Below, piece after piece: positions 1 through 12,441 of a stretch of DNA of 64,000 bases. The stretch is taken from positions 312,001-376,000 of the forward strand of contig JAQFVV010006649.1 of the NCBI GenBank assembly GCA_028023455.1, given 5' to 3'. The notes beneath the pieces were generated by a model, which saw only the letters and a list, made by a program, of their open reading frames with translations, ran no database searches and was not told the DNA's origin. The translations under genes were made by a program, and so were the position numbers. The DNA is from Epiperipatus broadwayi (taxonomy: Eukaryota; Onychophora; Udeonychophora; Euonychophora; Peripatidae). The first letter of the stretch is position 1, and the number at the start of each line of letters is the position of its first letter.

Positions 1-16
1 ACAAGATGCTAATGTT

Positions 17-255
17 ATTTTGCCATACGGAAATATATACGACATTTACACGAAAAAGTCTAAAATTTATAACAATACTAAAGATATGAATTTCAGCAAA
101 AAAAAAAAAATGTAACCGATCTTAAAAAGTACATTTTGTAACGAGTTAAAAACAAAAAAAAAATATTAATTTGCCATATATATATGACTTTACAGGAAAA
201 AATTTAAAACGGTGCGGAATATACATTTATAACAATCCTAAAAAACATGAATTTG
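17..255. repeat. diverged direct repeat, two units
   Basis: The segments at about 17-94 and 171-255 line up: both start with TTTGCCATA, run through a TTTATAACAATNCTAAA core and end in ATGAATTT. Period is about 155 bp, with many substitutions and small indels. Origin unknown; it could be the remains of a tandem array or a local duplication. Confidence 0.5.
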
Positions 256-684
256 ACCATAACATTGCTCAATTACAAAAATTGCTAAAATATTATTTAG
301 AAAAGCATAAAATATATACACACGCTACTTACCATGCAATATATAACAGAAATTGTCGCAATGAATAAATCTAAGTTGTCTATTGTACTTTATTATAAGT
401 TGATCAAATTTTTTGGACAAAATGGAGAGTTCAAATAAAAAAATTTCCTTCCAAAATAAACATAAGATTGCGCAGTATATTGCGTGACCAGGATTTGGTC
501 AAAAAACAGCAATAATGTTTTTTTTTAAAAAAAAAGAAAAGGCAAAATTATTCAATAAAATAAGAAAATATAATACCTTTATTAATTATTCATATTGGCG
601 ACCAATTTTTTTTTATTTCGTTCATTATGCAAATGAATGCATCGTCATTTTTATGACATCTATGCCACATAAATTCTGCCAAAT

Positions 685-804
685 ATGAATCCAGGTGATG
701 ATAGTATATTACTAGATGTTATATGTTGGACTTTTTCCATCATCTATAAATGATTCAACATTCATTCATAGATAATGGAAATAGTCCAATGAATCCAGGT
801 GTTG
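685..804. repeat. hairpin bracketed by 16-bp direct repeats
   Basis: ATGAATCCAGGTGATG (685-700) and ATGAATCCAGGTGTTG (789-804) differ at one base. Between them lies an imperfect inverted repeat of about 20 bp per arm (GGACTTTTTCCAT near 733 against ATGGAAATAGTCC near 776). It looks like a very small inverted-repeat insertion or an old MITE fragment; no family can be named. Confidence 0.45.
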
Positions 805-3352
805 CCGTAATGTTCCTCGCTATTGCTTATTACGCCATTTCGCTGAACTCCAAAGTTTTTTGATGTTTTGGGGAAGTAGTTATTTACTCACTTAAAATCA
901 AATGAATTAAGCAACAATGAAATTGAAATGGACTATAACTAAGAAGAAAAAATGCAATACAATTGAAATCAAGCTGTTGTCCGAATGATATCTTGATAAA
1001 AACTGGGCAAAAAGAAAGTTGTTTTTGGGAAAAAAAATTTTTTTTTTTTACCAGATCGGATACAAAACACGTGAAAAAATTAATTAAAAAAAATTGTTTT
1101 TGGAAAAAAAAAAAATATTGGTTGTGACTTTTGACCCATGTGGCCACCAGAGGCGCTGGTCAGGGTCAACCACAGAAATACTTAAGAGTAGGGACCCCAA
1201 ATGCAGCATTGCAAATTCAAGCTGAAAGGTGGCGCTGTTCACAATGCGTAAGCACAGGAACATTCCGCCAGCTGGCTGGCAGCAAAGCTGCCTGCTTGGT
1301 GGCGCTGGCTGCAGTGCATAAGCCCATTTAGTTTACATCATCTGCTACCAGCAGATACCAAGAACCTAGGTGACACTGATTGCCGTAAACACATCTAGCT
1401 TATGTGTCGTCTGCTAACAGCGACTACCAAGATTCTAGCCCACTACGTGGTGCTGTTTCTCCACGGTTACACATGGAAAAACTACGCACTGATAGAATTT
1501 ATGTACATACTACTTAAAATATGAATGGCGTATAATGTGCAGGTGTGAATAATTAAGAAGCTACAACTATTTAAATATTCTTTCAAACTTAATAGTATCA
1601 CATGCTATTTCACAGTTTTATAAATGGATGTATTTTTAAATTTTTTTTTTTTAAAAATCGATCTTTTTTTTTTTAATTATTTACTCTATGTCAAAATGTT
1701 ATATATAAGTCGAGCGGTGAAATTTGCTATCATGGCCACTTGAAAACGCTAAAATTATCGCGTAGAAATCCTCATAATTATTCATAAAATATTTTATTAA
1801 TCTATAAGTCAATTCTAAATTTAAAAATCGATCTTTTTTTTTTAATTATTTACTCTAAAAGTGGTTTTTTTTTTTTTAAAATTAAAAAAAAAATGTAATT
1901 TTTACGACAATCGGGTTTTTTTTTTTAAAAAAAAGCTAATTTTTTCCCCCTTCTTTCAAAACTAGAGACATTCCAAAGATAAAATCTAATATATTAATAG
2001 GGGCTTTACTAATGAATAGCTATGGTCAATTAGTGAATTGGATTGATTTAATGAGACAGAAACTGATATATGATGAATTATATTTATTGACAATTTCATA
2101 TATACTTGATATAACCCATTACTTAGCGTTGGATAATGCATGCAGGCATTTTATTTACTAAACAACATTACTCTAGGGTAGGCCATTTAGCAAAATAAAT
2201 TTGTGGCTATTATTTAATTGCGCTAATTTTATGCTATATAATAAATCACTACATTCCACTTATTAGTTATGCCCTTTCATCATCAGTTCGAGTGGCTATT
2301 ATACATGTAATCAAACCAAGTCTGGAGTGAAGTTTAATAATACATCCGATTATGATAAATTTATATATTAAATATGGGCATATAAAGCCTCACAGATAGC
2401 TTTAGATCGAACGGGTTTTCAAGAATGCTTCTGTTCAATGCTGAAGATTGCATATTATGGAGGTAGAGTTGGCTATAAAGATTTTACTAATACGCTACGC
2501 ACAAGTAAAATATAATAACAAAGTGGCTCCATCTTATATATATATAAAAACAGCACAACGATAAAATATTGATAAATTTCACATCCGCCAAGCCGAAGTA
2601 TATTATAAATTAAATTCCATACATTAAATGAACACTAGTTTTGTCAGCTTGATTAAAAGAGCCAACTCTTCTGTAGCATGAGAAATACATATATGCTACT
2701 GACGGGAATATATATATACACAAACTTTACTTTATCCCGTTCAATCTCTTAGTTATGTATAATTAATAAACTTTTAAAGGGAGAAAGTATATTTAAGGGA
2801 CTTACGAATACTTTAATAAGAAAAATATACTTATGATTACACTCCAGGCTAGTTTAATCTTTAGTAACATAATAATTAAAGGTTGAAAGTTTGGATTTAT
2901 AAGCCACATTTTATATTTACATTAATTATTTACTAAATGACAAAATAATAACGAGCACAAAGGGTCGCCATTATTTATAAATTAGTGGTTCGAAACTGAG
3001 CGCTAAATGACGCTATAATTAATACAATACGAAGATTTTAAATAATATCTTCAAAAAGTATATATTTCGTAACTAAATGCGCACTGTTTCGAGACAGGCA
3101 TAATTAATAATAACTAAAATAAGCAAGAGAGAAATAAATATAACTGCAGTGATTAAGTTATATAGCAAAACAAGTTAATAAAGGAAATTAACAAAAGTAT
3201 GTCATTTATAGAATTGAAATATTATTGATAAGACATTTTAGAAAGAGTTTACAATATAGTTAGCTAACCTGATTTTGAAGCAATAATGATTATTTTGAAT
3301 TTTACACAGAGCTCTGCGATTTTAATAATTTTAAAACAGATACTCGAGCTGG

Positions 3353-3491
3353 AACGAAGGTGAGTTCTTTGGCGGCTTATGGCATCTTCTCTTTAGTTGG
3401 GAGACAATTTAAGATGGTATTCCTATAGCTGGAGTTGGGGTAGTTGAATTTGAACGAAGGTGAGTTCTTTTAATGGCTTATGGCATCTTCT
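3353..3491. repeat. ~99-bp-spaced direct repeat inside the palindrome arm
   Basis: A block of about 40 bp starting GAACGAAGGTGAGTTC and ending GGCATCTTCT occurs near 3353 and again near 3452. Both copies recur inverted in the right arm (about 5280-5415). Each contains AAGGTGAGT, a good match to a splice donor, but there is no exon to go with it, so this may be chance. Confidence 0.5.
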
Positions 3492-3496
3492 ATTTA

Positions 3497-3736
3497 TTAT
3501 AAGCTTGTTAAGGCAATGTTGGTTGTTGCTCCGGCCTTGGATGGATCAAATTCCGACGTTCCATCACGGCAAAGGCAACAAATTCTTGCCTGACTAGCAG
3601 GCCCTAGATAAATTAACAAATTTTCAGCTTCTCGTAGTAACAGCTCTTCAAAAGCAAGATGGAGTATCTTTTCCGCTAGCCTATTTATATATTTCCACCT
3701 TTTTGGAATTTCGTTTGCCTCAGGACCAATCGACTT
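3497..3736 (-). other. 79-codon open frame without start codon in a G+C-richer island (possible captured exon)
   Basis: On the minus strand of the left arm a frame stays open for 79 codons and ends in TAA; it contains no methionine. It begins just after an AG preceded by a T-rich tract. The middle is rich in Glu, Leu and Ala, suggesting a helix, followed by a cysteine trio (ICCLCRDG). The mirrored copy in the right arm (about 5033-5271 +) has a deletion that shifts the frame, so only one arm keeps it open. The base composition is clearly higher in G+C than the rest of the arm. I do not recognise the protein; it may be a captured host exon, a relic of the element's own gene, or chance. Confidence 0.25.
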
Positions 3737-6700
3737 TTAATTAAACAAAATCATATAATCTAATTTCTACTACTGATAAAGTCTCCGAGGTGTTATTTTT
3801 AATTTACTTAAAAAAATTATTAAAATATATAAATTATATAATTTTGATTCCGATTTCATTAATTAAATTTCTTTTTAGGTGTTATAAAATGTTATGGCTT
3901 AGCAGATAGTAACGGTATTATGATTTAATGATAACATCTTTTGTTGAAACAAATTCAATCAGTAAACTAGATTTTACTTTTACTCCAGGTGCAGTCACTA
4001 ATTGATTTCTTGTTTACACAAAATTCCCATTTTTAATTATAAACCGATGACTTTTATTTTAACTAGATATAAATAACTTTTAACATATTTTCTTTATATT
4101 GTTTATTTTTAAAAAAGCAAATTTGACAGATCTTATAAAAAAATACTTTAGTTTCAGTTATATCTATTAAACTTTAAATCAGAAAACCATAAATATATTA
4201 TAAAGAAAACATTTTACATTATTTTTATTTAATCTTAAATATTATATGTACAAATGGTTATGCCATAATTTCATGGTTTAAATTATCCATCCACATACGA
4301 ATATACAAATATAAAATTTAGAATCGACTAACAAATCATTATGCCATAATTTCATGGTTTAAATTATCCATCCACATACGAATATAATACAAATATAAAA
4401 TTTAGAATTGACTAAGTCAATTCTAAATTTTATATTTGTATTATATTCGTATGTTATATTTGTATTATATTCGGATGTGGATGGATAGTTTAAACCATGA
4501 AATTATGGCATAATGATTTGTACATATAATATTTAAGATTAAATAAAAATAATGTAAAATGTTTTCTTTATAATATATTTACGGTTTTCTGATTTAAAGT
4601 TTAATAGATATAACTGAAACTAAAGTATTTTTTTATAAGATCTGTCAAATTTGCTTTTTTAAAAATAAACAATATAAAGAAAATATGTTAAAAGTTATTT
4701 ATATCTAGTTAAAATAAAAGTCATCGGTTTATAATTAAAAATGGGAATTTTGTGTAAACAAGAAATCAATTAGTGACCGCACCTGGAGTAAAAGTAAAAT
4801 CTAGTTTACTGATTGAATTTGTTTCAACAAAAGATGTTATCATTAAATCATAATACCGTTACTATCTGCTAAGCCATAACATTTTATAACACCTAAAAAG
4901 AAATTTAATTAATGAAATCGGAATCAAAATTATATAATTTATATATTTTAATAATTTTTTTAAGTAAATTAAAAATAACACCTCGGAGACTTTATCAGTA
5001 GTAGAAATTAGATTATATGATTTTGTTTAATTAAAAGTCGATTGGTCCTGAGCAAATCAAAAAAGGTGGAAATATATAAATAGGCTAGCGGAAAAGATAC
5101 TCCATCTTGCTTTTGAAGAGCTGTTACTACGAGAAGCTGAAAATTTGTTAATTTATCTAGGGCCTGCTAGTCAGGCAAGAATTTGTTGCCTTTGCCGTGA
5201 TGGAACGTCAGAATTTGATCCATCCAAGGCCGGAGCAACAACCAACGTTGCCTTAACAAGCTTATAATAAATAGAAGATGCCATAAGCCATTAAAAGAAC
5301 TCACCTTCGTTCAAATTCAACTACCCCAACTCCAGCTATAGGAATACCATCTTAAATCGTCTCCCAACTAAAGAGAAGATGCCATAAGCCGCCAAAGAAC
5401 TCACCTTCGTTCCAGCTCGAGTATCTGTTTTAAAATTATTAAAATCGCAGAGCTCTGTGTAAAATTCAAAATAATCATTATTGCTTCAAAATCAGGTTAG
5501 CTAACTATATTGTAAACTCTTTCTAAAATGTCTTATCAATAATATTTCAATTCTATAAATGACATACTTTTGTTAATTTCCTTTATTAACTTCTTGTTTT
5601 GCTATATAACTTAATCACTGCAGTTATATTTATTTCTCTCTTGCTTATTTTAGTTATTATTAATTATGCCTGTCTCGAAACGGTGCGCATTTAGTTACGA
5701 AATATATACTTTTTGAAGATATTATTTAAAATCTTCGTATTGTATTAATTATAGCGTCATTTAGCGCTCAGTTTCGAACCCCTAATTTATAAATAATGGC
5801 GACCCTTTGTGCTCATTATTTTGTCATTTAGTAAATAATTAATGTAAATATAAAATGTGGCTTATAAATCCAAACTTTCAACCTTTAATTATTATGTTAC
5901 TAAAGATTAAACTAGCCTGGAGTGTAATCATAAGTATATTTTTCTTATTAAAGTATTCGTAAGTCCCTTAAATATACTTTCTCCCTTTAAAAGTTTATTA
6001 ATTATACATAACTAAGAGATTGAACGGGATAAAGTAAAGTTTGTGTATATATATATTCCCGTCAGTAGCATATATGTATTTCTCATGCTACAGAAGAGTT
6101 GGCTCTTTTAATCAAGCTGACAAAACTAGTGTTCATTTAATGTATGGAATTTAATTTATAATATACTTCGGCTTGGCGGATGTGAAATTTATCAATATTT
6201 TATCGTTGTGCTGTTTTTTTATATATATATAAGATGGAGCCACTTTATTATTATATTTTACTTGTGCGTAGCGTATTAGTAAAATCTTTATAGCCAACTC
6301 TACCTCCATAATATGCAATCTTCAGCATTGAACAGAAGCATTCTTGAAAACCCGTTCGATCTAAAGCTATCTGTGAGGCTTTATATGCCCATATTTAATA
6401 TATAAATTTATCATAATCGGATGTATTATTAAACTTCACTCCAGACTTGGTTTGATTACATGTATAATAGCCACTCGAACTGATGATGAAAGGGCATAAC
6501 TAATAAGTGGAATGTAGTGATTTATTATATAGCATAAAATTAGCGCAATTAAATAATAGCCACAAATTTATTTTGCTAAATGGCCTACCCTAGAGTAATG
6601 TTGTTTAGTAAATAAAATGCCTGCGTGCATTATCCAACGCTAAGTAATGGGTTATATCAAGTATATATGAAATTGTCAATAAATATAATTCATCATATAT

Positions 6701-7342
6701 CAGTTTCTGTCTCATTAAATCAATCCAATTCACTAATTGACCATAGCTATTCATTAGTAAAGCCCCTATTAATATATTAGATTTTATCTTTGGAATGTCT
6801 CTAGTTTTGAAAGAAGGGGGGAAAAATTAGCTTCTTTTTTTTTTAAAAAAAAACAACCACTTTTAGAGTAAATAATTAAAAAAAAAGATCGTTTTTTAAA
6901 TTTAGAATTGACTTATAGATTAATAAAATATTTTATGAATAATTATGAGGATTTCTACACGATAATTTTAGCGTTTTCAAGCGGCCATGATAGCAAATTT
7001 CACCGCTTGACTTATATATAACATTTTGACATAGAGTAAATAATTAAAAAAAAAAAAGATCGATTTTTAAAAAAAAAAAATTTAAAAATACATCCATTTA
7101 TAAAACTGTGAAATAGCATGTGATACTATTAAGTTTGAAAGAATATTTAAATAGTTGTAGCTTCTTAATTATTCACACCTGCACATTATACGCTATTCAT
7201 ATTTTAAGTAGTTTGTACATAAATTCTATCAGTGCGTAGTTTTTCTGCGTGTAACCATGGAGAAACAGCACCACATAGTGGGCTAGAATCTTAGTAGTTG
7301 CTGTTATCAGACGACACATAAGCTAGATGTGTTTACGGCAAT

Positions 7343-7600
7343 CAGCGCCATCTAGGTTCTTGGTATCTGCTGGTAGCAGACGCAAGCTAAATGGGCTTAC
7401 ACACTGCGACCAGCGCCACCAAGTGGGCAGCTTTGCTGCCAGCCAGCTGGCAGAATGTTTCTGTGCTTACGCATTGTGAACAGCGCCACCTTTCGGCTGG
7501 AATTTGCAATGCTGCATTTGGGGTCCCTACTCTAAGTATTTCTGTGGTTGACCCTGACCAGCGCCTCTGGTGGCCACATGGATCAAAAGTCACAAATACC
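7343..7600. repeat. subterminal ~70-bp tandem repeats with CAGCGCC cores (also in mirror at 1120-1377)
   Basis: CAGCGCCATC (7343), CAGCGCCACC (7411), CAGCGCCACC (7481) and CAGCGCCTCT (7559) recur at intervals of 68, 70 and 78 bp. The copies near 7411 and 7481 share a longer unit beginning GCTTAC and ending AGCGCCACC. The mirror image sits at the left end of the palindrome. The block is much richer in G+C than its surroundings and leaves long open frames on both strands (7387-7602 -, 7391-7648 +, 1131-1331 +); these are repeat artefacts, not genes. Repeated subterminal motifs are typical transposase-binding sites; that role is inference. Confidence 0.6.
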
Positions 7601-8544
7601 AAAAAATTTTGTCACCAGATTGGAGATCTGATAAAAAACACGTTTTGATACGAGATCAAATAACATTGCAGGGTTTACTTCGATTTATTTGACCTAATCT
7701 CAATGTTACACATTTATCACAGATGTGAAAAGACGCAACAGGTCCAATGCATGCTGTGTCATAGGACTAATATTTAAGTACCAGGATAACTTAGTAATTT
7801 AACAAGGATCCGAAGAATATCAATTTACTAAACTGAAAGCATTATTTTATTAAGAAAATGCTAATGATTTGATATTCTGTTTGTGTTATTACATTCTTAA
7901 GACTATCCAATGGAGTGATTTTAAATTATAAAGTGTTGATAAAATCTTTACTCTAAATCTATATCGTATTTGTACCATGCAATGCCTACAGATTATTTAA
8001 TGCTTTAATGGATAAAATAAGTACCTTGAAATGAAAATTATAATGACAATTACTACCCATGGAATTTAATGCCTCTTTATATTGATACTTTATATTTAAA
8101 TATATTTTTAAAATTTAAACTATAAAAATACACAGGCTAATATGTAGTGTAGTAACAATCATCTAAAAAGGATTAAAGTACCTTTGATGTTCTGCTGAAA
8201 ATTAATATTTGACAGTTCAAAGGAATAAACTTCAAGCTTTCAACATTAACTTATTATTGTATAGAGAAATATAATCCTAATTTAATTAAACAATTGGAAA
8301 TCACTTGTAATTACAGATAGCTTCAAACCAATACAACAAAAATATTAAAAATGATAATTTTAAAATAATTAAGACTTATAAAAGTTTTTAGGATGACTTA
8401 TAGAATGAATTAGCATTTAACTATAAAGCCCTGTTAAAATTAACTTTCAATAAAAAATAACTTATTGACAAATTTTTTTTTTTGTATTTAGGCAAATTAG
8501 ATGGCTGGAAGTTTAACTTTACTGGCAAAGCTAAAGGTTACAAC

Positions 8545-8590
8545 ATATATGTGGTTAATAGAGATAATCAGTCCAGTACATTTAGTCACA
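8545..8590 (+). repeat. short dispersed repeat, second copy at 12141-12176
   Basis: TATGTGGTTAATAGAG at 8549 recurs as TATGTGGTAAATAGAG near 12143, and the match continues through AGATAATCAG to GTACATTT. Within the first copy a GTACATTTAG motif recurs about 50 bp downstream. This is probably the end of a SINE or LINE family; too little is present to classify it. Confidence 0.45.
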
Positions 8591-9154
8591 TAATTAGTAA
8601 GAACCTGCATCCAACCGGTACATTTAGATGCCTAAATGGGTCCCATTATATCCAGTTATACAAAGGAACCAGAACATTTAATTAAATTTATGTTTACTCA
8701 ATGAATCAACAATACCCATCTAAAATACTATTTTAAAATTATTGTAGACCCTGAAATGTTTTATAAAATATGATAAAATATAAATTAAATCACACACAGA
8801 GATATTATGCTACATGGAATAAGGAAGAAAGAGTAGTTAACTATTACCATTAGATAAATAAAAGTTAATTAAAAAAATGGAATAACACAGGTTATGAATG
8901 GGATAAATTAGCAGGAAAGTTGTGAGGAAATGTTTAGGTAGTGAAGTGAGTTGTTTCTGGTGGTTTGTATAGTTGGTGTTATTTTTTTTATGATAGTTTG
9001 AAAGTACATTATTAGTAGTATTTTAATTAGTATTTATTTGAAGTTAGATCAAGCATAATGCAATATAGTGGTATTTAAGCAAAAAGAAGTATATATATTT
9101 TTTCTCTCTAGTAATTATTAACAGTTCAAGTAAAAAGAATGATTTAAACTTTGA

Positions 9155-9370
9155 GGAAATACAGGTAAAAAATCAAAGGTCATAAGAAGAATGTGTGAAT
9201 ATACTGCAAGAAATGCAAAAAAAGTCGAAATCATGTATATGTGGGGCATGGACAATGTCGAAGTGGATAATGAGGAATTCATTCTGAATGAGTATTTAAA
9301 TGCGGAGGTAACTGAAGATAGAAGTCAACTAATCATACTAGAAATGTTAAAGATGCACAAGAACAAGTAA
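9155..9370 (+). pseudogene. coding-like relic of unknown protein, 59 codons from ATG
   Basis: The frame is open from 9155 and has an ATG at 9191; it ends with TAA at 9368-9370. The product is rich in Glu, Asn and Lys with a distinctive stretch (ARNAKKVEIMYMWGMDNVEV). Just upstream (about 9122-9164) a second short open stretch in another frame ends in CAG-GTAAAA after a pyrimidine tract and AG, and downstream a Lys/Glu-rich tail continues in a third frame. That pattern suits a decayed coding region, perhaps a charged accessory protein of a retroelement. I do not recognise the family. Confidence 0.3.
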
Positions 9371-12300
9371 AACAAGAAAAAGAAGAGGAAATTAAACAAA
9401 GGAAAAGATAAAAATCATGAAGTAAATAGTAAAAGAGAAGATAGATGTAGCAAAGATATTGGAAGAAAATGTAGAAAATAAATCAAAGCTGGAGTATATA
9501 TTCAAAGATTAGTCCTGATAGAGCTTTTATACAAAAGATGAATAGAGATAGGCAATTCATGCTAATCAATGCAGCTGAGAAAAGTAATACAGCCTAAATT
9601 AATCGTTGAAATAGAGACATCATTTTTTTTATACATTGGATGTAAGTATTTATAATCTCAATGTAAGAGATATTTAATCGGATGTGATTTAACTCTAGAT
9701 ATCAATAATTATATATGAGATTGCTCTTCTTTTCACTTTCCACAAGATAAAAATTAGTCTCAAATTATATGTGTAAAGGTAGAAGGATGTTTTTTGATGA
9801 CTGGATATGTTTTGAATATATCTTTTTGGACAGAAATTTATAATAATGAAGGGGAAAAAAAACAAATTATAGAATTTTATATGGCATTTTACTAATTTTG
9901 GTTGTGATTATTATAAAAAAATAAATCAATTAAAATTAAGTAAAGGGCAATGAAGCCAATTACATGAATTAGGGGTGTGAACATGTTGTATGTTAATCTT
10001 TTCAGAGCTGCTGGAGAGTGTGTGGGTTTGTATTGTTAGAGGTCTGAGGGTTATATAATAAGAATTTCTTTTGTTCAAATAATCATATACACTTTTGTTT
10101 TGGAAAATATTGTGAGAATTTTAAGCACCAGATGGGATCTCCTAGGTCATTATTATGTGCCGAGAGCAGCACTTTTGATGAAGGAAAGTTTCTTATTTTA
10201 GATAGTCAGTAGAGGAATTCCTGACTTTTTTTTTAATTCTTATTTTGTTTGACTTTTAGTTGTAGACGATCCTGCTTTGCTTTCATATATCTTTGCATGA
10301 TTATTCTGTGACAATACTGTAAAAGCTTTCCATGTATTTTCAGGGATATACTTCTGCATGTTTTAGTTATGGGATTTGATGGTGGATTTGGAAATGGAGA
10401 TACTAATGGATTTTTGGAATACAATTCATCAAGAGCAAATTTAAAAGTGTTAAAGAGAGTAAATAATAAAATAGGTCAAAAGGAGAAGATTAGGTGAATA
10501 AAGTAAATGATTGGGTGAATAAAAAAAAAATGATTCAAAGTAATTTAAACCTTATGACCATTTTTATTTAATTTTTGGTGAGGAGGTATGTACCGGAATA
10601 TTATAGTATATGTGTTTTAAACCCTGTCATTTTCAACTCATTACAATAAACATTTTCTTTAATATATATATAAAAATTAAATTATATTTCTTTTAAATCA
10701 TATATAATTGTTTAAAATAGTATATTAAAAATATATGTAAAGACCTGCATGGCATGTATTGCTGTAAAATAAATTATCTCTTTTATTAACAGATAAACAG
10801 ATTTAATTAATTGGTAAGAAGATTCCCAGTTAAAAATCATTAATTAAAAACTAGAGATAAAAATACCAAAAAATTTAAAGCAAAATTTTTTGTTAGTTTA
10901 TCTGTATGGGTCAGCTCACATAATGGAGAGATTTTGATTATAAAAATGAGTTTCTTTTAATTCTCTCTTTCCTGCTATGGTTGATCTGGAATGCTGACTC
11001 AAATAATGTGCTAGGCTATAAAAATAGAAATATTTGCTGCTGTAAATTGCTGTTGAAACCACTAATAATAATCTTGCGAGATTGAAAAAGAAATGAAAAA
11101 TAGTTACTGACATTTTCCAATAAAGAAATGAAAAGTAGTAACGTGAGTATCAATATAAGTAAGTAAATCCAGCTTTATAAGTACTAACTGCACTCATCAC
11201 CAGAAAATGGCTGGTCTACTGATAACATCTCGGCCTGCTGAAAGTTTTATTAGAATAATCTGTTGAAGAAGAGAATAAAGGAATACTTGTAAAAAATGAA
11301 CTTTCATAGCCAATGCTTTCCTTGTGATTAGATGTATAGACAAATAAGTTATTATTTCAAGTATGTACATATAAGTTAACTTTCAAAGAGAATATAAATT
11401 TGTACCGAACTAAGAAAATGGACACTCCTTTTTATTATAATAAATCACTAGCCATTAAACCATAGAAGCATCTATTGTAACATTTAAAAAAAATAGGCAA
11501 GAAGTGTGTGCACATGACAGCAAATCCAGAGAAAATCCGAGATAAGATATACTTTGAACTGCTTTAACAAATTGAACTAAAAATCCAGACATGAGACTGC
11601 TATTTTTGTTTATTAGTATTTTTTCTCTTTTGTTATATTTCTTCATACCTTTGAATGTAATGTGTATTTTTTTTTTTTTTTTTAATATTTGTGTACATAC
11701 ATTATATATATGTGTACGAAGAAAATGCTCAATTATTTCTGGAAGTTAGGTGATGAGATTTTAAAAATGCATTTGTAATTTAATTTTTCTTTATTATTAT
11801 TAAATCTTTGATTTGATTAAAATGTCTTTAATCTTGGCAGCATTCCAAAATAGTTATAAAATCTTATAGTTTGAGCAATAAGGGCATATGTGTGGGATTT
11901 ATAATATTAGTTATCAAAAAAGAAATTAAAGAACTAGTGTAGAGGTAATACTGGATCTAAAAAGGAAAAACAATAATAATAATTATGAGAATCAATTTAT
12001 ATCGTGGCGATGACATGTCATAGTATTTAAAATGGCTGGTGCTCATTAATTATAAATCTTTCATCATTGCATGTTCCATCAGCTAACTACCTACAGAATT
12101 ATAATGAGAAATATAGTTAAGCTCTTATTTAAAATATATATGTATGTGGTAAATAGAGATAATCAGTTCGGTACATTTGGTAGCATACCTGGGGTAGGGT
12201 ACATGGAATAAGACCCTCTATGTGACCAGTACAGTATATATATATTTAAAACTTAAAATGAATAGTAGAAATGAATACAGACAAATTTTAATTTTACATA

Positions 12301-12441
12301 TATAATTATTTAAAATAAAATCTGGTATTTACTGAAATTTTAATTAAGTAATGATATTTCGGTGCCGATATAGTATGCGTTCAGTGCCATTTTGAATTTT
12401 ATAACTTGCTCAAAATCCCCACTGACACATTCAAGCAATAA

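Larger units (their letters stand above)
1..1111. other. AT-rich left flank, no gene seen
   Basis: No open frame here resembles a known protein. The short frames at 171-368 (+) and 884-1147 (-) are biased, low-complexity translations of A/T runs. The stretch holds two small repeat structures listed separately (17-255 and 685-804). Its right edge, 1112-1119, is the putative left target-site copy of the large palindrome. Confidence 0.6.
1120..7600. mobile_element. 6.5 kb palindromic foldback element, Merlin-like ends
   Basis: The left arm (1120-4413) and right arm (4415-7600) are reverse complements over their whole length, meeting at GAATTGACT-A-AGTCAATTC (4405-4423). By eye the arms differ by single substitutions and a few indels. 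The left arm is about 108 bp longer, partly from a ~76-bp duplication near the centre (about 4255-4405). The ends read GGTTGTGACTTTTGACC on the left and, on the reverse strand, GGTATTTGTGACTTTTGATCC on the right. They are flanked by AAAATATT (1112-1119) and AAAAAATT (7601-7608), a 7/8 match compatible with the 8-bp duplications of Merlin elements but weak because it is A/T only. No transposase is visible, so it would be non-autonomous. A collapsed hairpin artefact is less likely because the arms have diverged. Confidence 0.75.
7609..12359. other. AT-rich stretch with no recognisable gene
   Basis: Apart from the coding-like relic at 9155-9370 and a short dispersed motif (8545-8590 and 12141-12176), I find nothing that resembles a known protein or RNA. 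The open frame at 8482-8685 (+) has reasonable composition but no recognisable motif. The frames at 10233-10424, 10916-11113 and 11455-11646 (all -) are short and low-complexity. Confidence 0.5.

Noticed and set aside
3361-3370. Splice donor of a real exon
   Set aside because: The GTGAGT motif is duplicated, mirrored in the other arm and has no matching open exon on its strand.
7387-7648. Overlapping open frames on both strands at the palindrome end, also at 1131-1331
   Set aside because: They lie in the mirrored subterminal repeat block; the open state follows from its G+C-richer repeats and the product has no recognisable motif.
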